Source: Blastomussa wellsi
Taxonomy: Eukaryota; Cnidaria; Anthozoa; Scleractinia; Plerogyridae
Length of the DNA: 64,000 bases
Assembly (NCBI GenBank): GCA_947652115.1
Contig: OX393565.1
Span: forward strand, 26,828,810 to 26,892,809
Reading direction: 5' to 3'
Positions 59,262 through 64,000 of this stretch are shown here, piece after piece. Each line of letters opens with the position of its first letter. The stretch's first letter is position 1. The notes beneath the pieces were generated by a model. That model was not told where the DNA came from, ran no database searches, and saw only the letters and a program-made list of their open reading frames with translations. The position numbers and the translations under genes are program-made.

Positions 59262-60660
59262 TGGAAGACATTTGCTAGGCCTCTGCATGCATTGCAGCTC
59301 TATGATGCAAGCATTTGCTAGGTCTCTGCATGCATTGCAGCTCTATGATGCAAGCATTTGCTAGACCTCTGCACGCATTGCAGCTCTATGATGCAAGCAT
59401 TTGCTAGGTCTCTGCATGCATTGCAGCTCTATGATGCAAGCATTTGCTAGACCTCTGCACGCATTGCAGCTCTATGATGCAAGCATTTGCTAGGTCTCTG
59501 CATGCATTGCAGCTCTATGATGCAAGCATTTGCTAGGTCTCTGCATGCATTGCAGCTCTATGATGCAAGAATTTGCTAGGTCTCGGCATGCATTGTGGTC
59601 CTTTGATGCTGATATCTTGGCCTCCGCATGTTTTGCAGACCCACAATTGAAGACATCTGCAGGCCTTTGCACACATTGCAGCCGTTTCTTGCAAGATATT
59701 ATCTAGCTTTCTGTGTGCATTGCAGGCTACAATTGTATTAGCTTTTTGATGCTAGATATTCTCTTGGTCTCTGCATGCATTGCAGGCTCACAATTGAAGA
59801 CATTTGCTAGGCCTCTGCACACGTTGTAGCTCTTCTCTAGCTTTCCACATGCATTGCAGGCCTAAAATGGAAGAAATAAGCCATTTCCGAGTTCGCTTTT
59901 CCCGCTGTTTCAAAATGAGTCTAAGTGTGAAACTATTCATATAAAAATGAGCTTGTTTTGCATGAGAAAGAAGATGCAGATGAAACGCATATGAATGGTT
60001 TCGCACTTGGACTCTGGTTTTGACACTGAGGCATAAGAGAGCTCAGAAATGGCCTATTTGGTAGACCCCTGCACGCATTGCAGCCATTATATCCCCTGCA
60101 TGCATTGCGGCTCTACAATGGTAGACCATTACAAGGCCTCTGTACACATTGCAGCCCTGTTTTGTTAGATATTCTCTAGCTTTCCGCATGCATTGCGGGC
60201 CTATAATGGAAGACATTTGCTACACCTCTGCACGCATTGCAGCCATTATATCCCTAGCATGCATTGCGGCCCTACAAATATGGGAAACCATTACAAGGCC
60301 TCTGTACACATTGCAGCCCTGTTTTGTTAGATATTTTCAAGCTTTCCGCATGCATTGCGGGCCTATAATGGAAGACATTTGCTAGACCTCTGCATGCATT
60401 GCAGCCCTTATATTCCCCCGCATGCATTGTGGCCCTACAAATATGGTAATCCATTACAAGGCCTCTGAACACATTGCAGCCCTGTTTTATTAGATATTCT
60501 CTAGCTTTCTGCATGCATTACGTGCCTATAATGGAAGACATTTGCTAGACCTCTGCATGCATTATGGCCTTTATATCCCCCTGCATGCATTGCAGCCTAC
60601 CAATGGTAAACCATTACAAGGCCTCTGCACACATTGCAGCCCTTATATTCCCCAGCATGC
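59262..60660. repeat. Complex satellite with TGCATGCATTGCAG core
   Basis: From 59280 to 59580 a 43-bp unit (GCATTTGCTAGGTCTCTGCA and then TGCATTGCAGCTCTATGATG) repeats about seven times. After diverged units, from about 60060 to 60660 a higher-order unit of about 163-167 bp appears four times. Each contains several different sub-units built on the same core (ATTATATCCC, TACAAATATGG, CATTACAAGGCCTCTG and CTCTAGCTTTC variants). Short open frames across it are by-products. Confidence 0.88.
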
Positions 60661-60664
60661 ATCT

Positions 60665-62058
60665 TTTCTCCTGACTCTCAGAGTTCATACCCTCCAGTCT
60701 CCCCCATACTGATCAGTGCAACAGAGTACTAGAGAAACAACACACAGATGCAGGTTTCATATAAACTACTTTATTTGCACATGTTAAACACCACCATAGA
60801 TACAATGCTCATTCCCATATTACATTAAAAATTTGTAGATTTCCTTTATAAGAGAAGGAAAAGTAATATTTGTTGAAATATCTGTACACATACATTTGAG
60901 AAGCACTTTCCCTACAAAAGAATTGATTGCATATGCACACCACAAATTAAAGATACTCCCACATACAGCAAACACATCAAGTGCAGAACCTAGTCATTTA
61001 TTCAGTGAAGAAGACATGGAGCTTTGTGATGTCTAGATATTGACTAGTTGGACTAGTTGACTAGACTTGAAAAGACTGGCTAAAAACCTTCAGTTAAATT
61101 TTTCCTCTTAGGGTTTCAAATATTAGCATTTGTATATTATATTTTTCCCAAATAAGGTTCTGGACCAATATTTGCTCAAAACCCACTTTTTTCTGGGCTG
61201 CAAAAAATGGGCTCCAGGTTTTGAGATCCCTGAAAAACCAGGCTCTGTGGCCAGCACTTTCACGGCTCCACCAGGGATCCAAGATATCTGAGATAAGCAA
61301 GCAAACAATGAGGCTCCATATGCTACATGACAAAAATTCTTGGGTTCCTTAGCTCCAGCCACTCCTCCCTTGGAGCCTTGTTTCTTGGCAAAGGTGTGGA
61401 GGTCACGCCGACTTCACCCACCCCCCACTCCAGCCCACCCCAAACACCCCAGTAATCTCCTTCGTGGTATGTAGAAATTTGTTACTGCACACTAATTCCT
61501 AGCTATATTGCAAGCCGATGTCTGCAATGTTAAATATTTGCTACATTGCACGTCAAGTAAAAAACCCTTGACAATTAACCACCAGGCTACAAACATGTAC
61601 AATGTCACATAAAAATAAAAAAGAATTATTAAATTAAGACTACTATTGTCGTTGTTGTTGATGTTACTATTATTATCATTATATAAAATAAACTGGCACT
61701 GAAACATACATTTCAGGCACTTGCCCTTTAAGAAAGGAAACTATTTTACAACATACAGGTTCACGTCATTACCAATTATTTCATTAGATTGCATTGCTTG
61801 TAAAAAGTCGACAGTCCCAGGTTCTGATTTATTTACATACAACTGTATTAATATTGTATGAAGAGAAATTATGGCAAATTTATGCTGAAAGAAATTCCAA
61901 GCTTTGCTGTCTGATCACACAGTTTGAGTGTCAATTTTTCTGTGAAAACAAATAAACACATGTACAATGCTGGCTCACATTTCTGAAGAAAATGGACTAT
62001 ATTTCACCAAATATTTTTTCTAAGAAAAAAAAAACAAACAAACCCAGATAGGAATTTG
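60665..62058. other. 3' region of the right-edge gene
   Basis: No exon is supported. Candidate minus-strand AATAAA signals (TTTATT on the plus strand) lie at about 60770 and 61828. The latter is about 515 bp past the stop of the right-edge gene. The rest is AT-rich. Confidence 0.4.
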
Positions 62059-62262
62059 CAGCACAACATGCCTTGGTGTGGCCACCCAACAAACTTTTTT
62101 GACAAGTTAGCCAGTGAGTTATTAGCAAGTTGTCCCACCTCCTTGTTAAAAGTGCAACAGGTTTTGTGACAACAGCTTTGAACAAATTTGCGCTCTCTGA
62201 CTGGCTAATTATAACTTGACAAAGAAGTTTGTTGGGTGGCCACATCAAGGTGCATCGCGCTG
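62059..62262. mobile_element. MITE family B, copy 2
   Basis: The left end CCTTGGTGTGGCCACCCAAC and right end GTTGGGTGGCCACATCAAGG mirror copy 1, with the same flanking CAGC...GCTG border. It is 204 bp, non-coding, and close to the 3' end of the right-edge gene. Confidence 0.8.
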
Positions 62263-62344
62263 TAACAACCTAAGTTGGAACTCTTACAAATCAGAATTAA
62301 ATTTAGGTTTCTGTTTCCTTGGGATCAAATGCTATGTTGCTGTC

Positions 62345-63319
62345 TTAATAATCATCATCTGGGTTTACATTAGCATCTTCGCCAATTTCTGAATAACTTC
62401 TGACCACATCTTCATCATTGTATGACTTTTGTTGTACTCCAGTACTCTTAGGATCCTCTGCAGTATCCTCAATGGCCTTGTTAACATTTGAGTAAATGTC
62501 GCTTGTATCACGTTGAATTGCAGGCTTGCTTTCAACTGAGGTATCATGCACATCCTACGCACCAATGAGAGGAAATATTTTGAAATTTGCAATGTACAGC
62601 TGTATATATCAGAATATTTACACCTGATCGACATAAACTAGACATGGAGATTTTGTGGATCAGAGATGAATGAGCCACGATAACGGATTGGTGCTGATCT
62701 CATGTCATCCTGCAATGAATACAGGTTGCTTAAAGTTAACACTGAATGACACAACTCTAAAATGGACTACGAAAGAGCGATTCAATGTATTGCCAAGTGC
62801 AACAGTTAAGGAATTAAGGAACAGATCACCAAACAGAAATTGTGTTGATTTTTAAAGTGTATATGACAAGAAAAATACAAATTGGAAATTATTTAGAAAT
62901 GTTGGTTTTAAGATTTCCAAAAGAACATGACTGAGCTTCATCTAAAAGTTAACATAGGGAGAGAACCCCACGTAGTGCAAGCTACCAGAATGAAAATGGA
63001 AACCAGTACATGTGGGATAATTTGGATCTGATGGATAATCTATTTTGCACAAAGATCTTTCTTAAGAAATGGATTAGACTGGGATTAGAATTAGGCTGTC
63101 TTGAGGGCCCCACTGAAAACCGCCTTGCGAGCTGGGCTCCCTCTTTAAATATTATTATTATTATTTTTATTATTAGACAGGCTTGGTTACATAATATTTT
63201 TTTGCTTGTTGAAAACTTACATTCTTGTTATCTGAAGATAGAGCTTCATCAAATTCTAATTTCAATTTGTTTATTTCTGCTTGCATATTCTCATTGGCTT
63301 CGCTGATCTCTTCTACCTT
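62345..63319 (-). CDS. C-terminal exons of an unrecognised coiled-coil gene, partial
   Basis: Two exons join in phase: 63319-63221 (33 codons) and 62554-62345 (69 codons plus TAA). The first is a short amphipathic coiled coil (VEEISEANENMQAEINKLKL). The second is acidic and polar and contains DIYSNV, RSYSEIGED and the terminal NPDDDY. Acceptors and the GTAAGT donor are good. Earlier exons should lie beyond 64000; none is supported between 63320 and the edge. The YxxV and YxxI motifs could be tyrosine-based docking or sorting signals, but that is speculation. The family is not recognised. Confidence 0.7.
63098..63178. repeat. Element 3' end with (ATT)n tail, copy 2
   Basis: CCACTGAAAACCGCCTTGCG, GGGCTCCCT and an ATT-rich tract match 44272-44336. 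It lies in the intron between the two visible exons of the right-edge gene. Confidence 0.5.
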
Positions 63320-63581
63320 CTGGGAAAAAAAAATAAGAAACATGAATTCAAAGTAACTTTAGCTGAGCTACATTTAACCATTCATCCAAACTTTATTGCA
63401 CAGAAGTTGAGGCTTCACGGATTAACATTAGTAAAAGGTTACTGTATTACTAGATCTGTGCTTCAACATGTGGTTCATTTCATATTCTTATATTAATTTG
63501 TAGTCAAATGTTGTACAAGTTGAGCCCACGTCCGAACCGCCACTGCTAACAGTAAATTTAACTGGTGCAGATTAAACCCTT

Positions 63582-63869
63582 AAAGTGCACCTAACCCGAA
63601 AATATTTTTTTCACTAGAATAAACCTTTGCACCAAGGGGCGTGGGTCTATTCTGCATGCGATCCAAATCATTTTGTGATGTCAAATCAGGAATAGACCCA
63701 CGCCCCTTCTGACTTGGTTGTGGAACAAATGATTCACAGTTTTTCATAACGTTTGAATGCTATAAATAGCCAGAATTTGGTAAAAAGGAGAAACGAAAGG
63801 TGCAATGCATTTCAAACTGGTGCAAAGGTATAGTTTAGCAAAAACATATTTGTGGGTTAGGTGCACTTA
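63582..63869. mobile_element. Nested palindromic MITE
   Basis: The outer arms AAGTGCACCTAACCC and GGGTTAGGTGCACTT are perfect inverted repeats. An inner pair, AAGGGGCGTGGGTCTATTC and its complement (63634-63708), and a third pair, CCTTTGCACC and GGTGCAAAGG, lie within. It is non-coding. Confidence 0.8.
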
Positions 63870-64000
63870 AATATAAAGTTAGGTTACCAAAACTGGCTCT
63901 TTTTTGTCTTTCCTTTGTATGGAATTATTTCTGCATAAGCTGTTCGGTTTCATCTGCTTGACAAACCCAGAAGGGTTAAAACTGAAGTTTAAATCTCACA

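Noticed and set aside
59490..60514. Open frames in the TGCATGCATTGCAG satellite
   Set aside because: They contain only the translated repeat unit, with stop-free stretches by chance.

Overview
The window is eukaryotic nuclear DNA, most likely from an anthozoan cnidarian and probably a stony coral. Genes are intron-rich with GT-AG splicing. The proteins are animal families (kinectin/RRBP1, Kelch-BTB, ADF/cofilin, tubulin-tyrosine ligase, SEL1L, GNPTAB). Introns and intergenic DNA are full of short inverted-repeat DNA transposons, tRNA-derived SINEs and LINE fragments. The species call is inference; no sequence search was possible. Exon borders were read by hand from splice signals, phase and family similarity.

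Layout. (1) 231-23133, minus: at least 27 exons of a kinectin/RRBP1-like ER coiled-coil protein that runs off the left edge. Its introns carry a 5'-truncated LINE (10338-11852), a LINE tail turned into a 40-bp minisatellite (16903-17760), nested hAT-like MITEs (18378-19006) and several other MITEs. (2) 28572-30599, minus: an intronless BTB-BACK-Kelch gene, followed by a nested foldback element (30985-31592). (3) 32112-33333, minus: a three-exon cofilin. (4) 34341-41317, plus: a complete nine-exon tubulin-tyrosine ligase with several SINE copies in its introns. (5) 41620-52584, minus: a complete 23-exon SEL1L, convergent with TTL. (6) 52912-57635, plus: a complete three-exon GNPTAB, head-to-head with SEL1L across about 330 bp. 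(7) 59260-60660: a complex satellite built around a TGCATGCATTGCAG core. (8) 62345-63319, minus: the last two visible exons of an unrecognised gene that continues past the right edge.

Functional themes. SEL1L (ER-associated degradation) and GNPTAB (mannose-6-phosphate tagging of lysosomal enzymes) share a candidate bidirectional promoter, and both act in secretory-pathway protein handling. Kinectin/RRBP1 is also an ER membrane protein. TTL and cofilin act on microtubules and actin. No operon-like unit, defence island or CRISPR is present, and I see no convincing new multi-gene system. The most interesting signals are: a SEL1L cassette exon whose splice donor lies at the edge of a SINE; a LINE tail that has become a minisatellite; a duplicated three-exon module in the kinectin gene; an upstream ORF overlapping the GNPTAB start codon as ATGA; and MITEs with perfect 8-bp target-site duplications.
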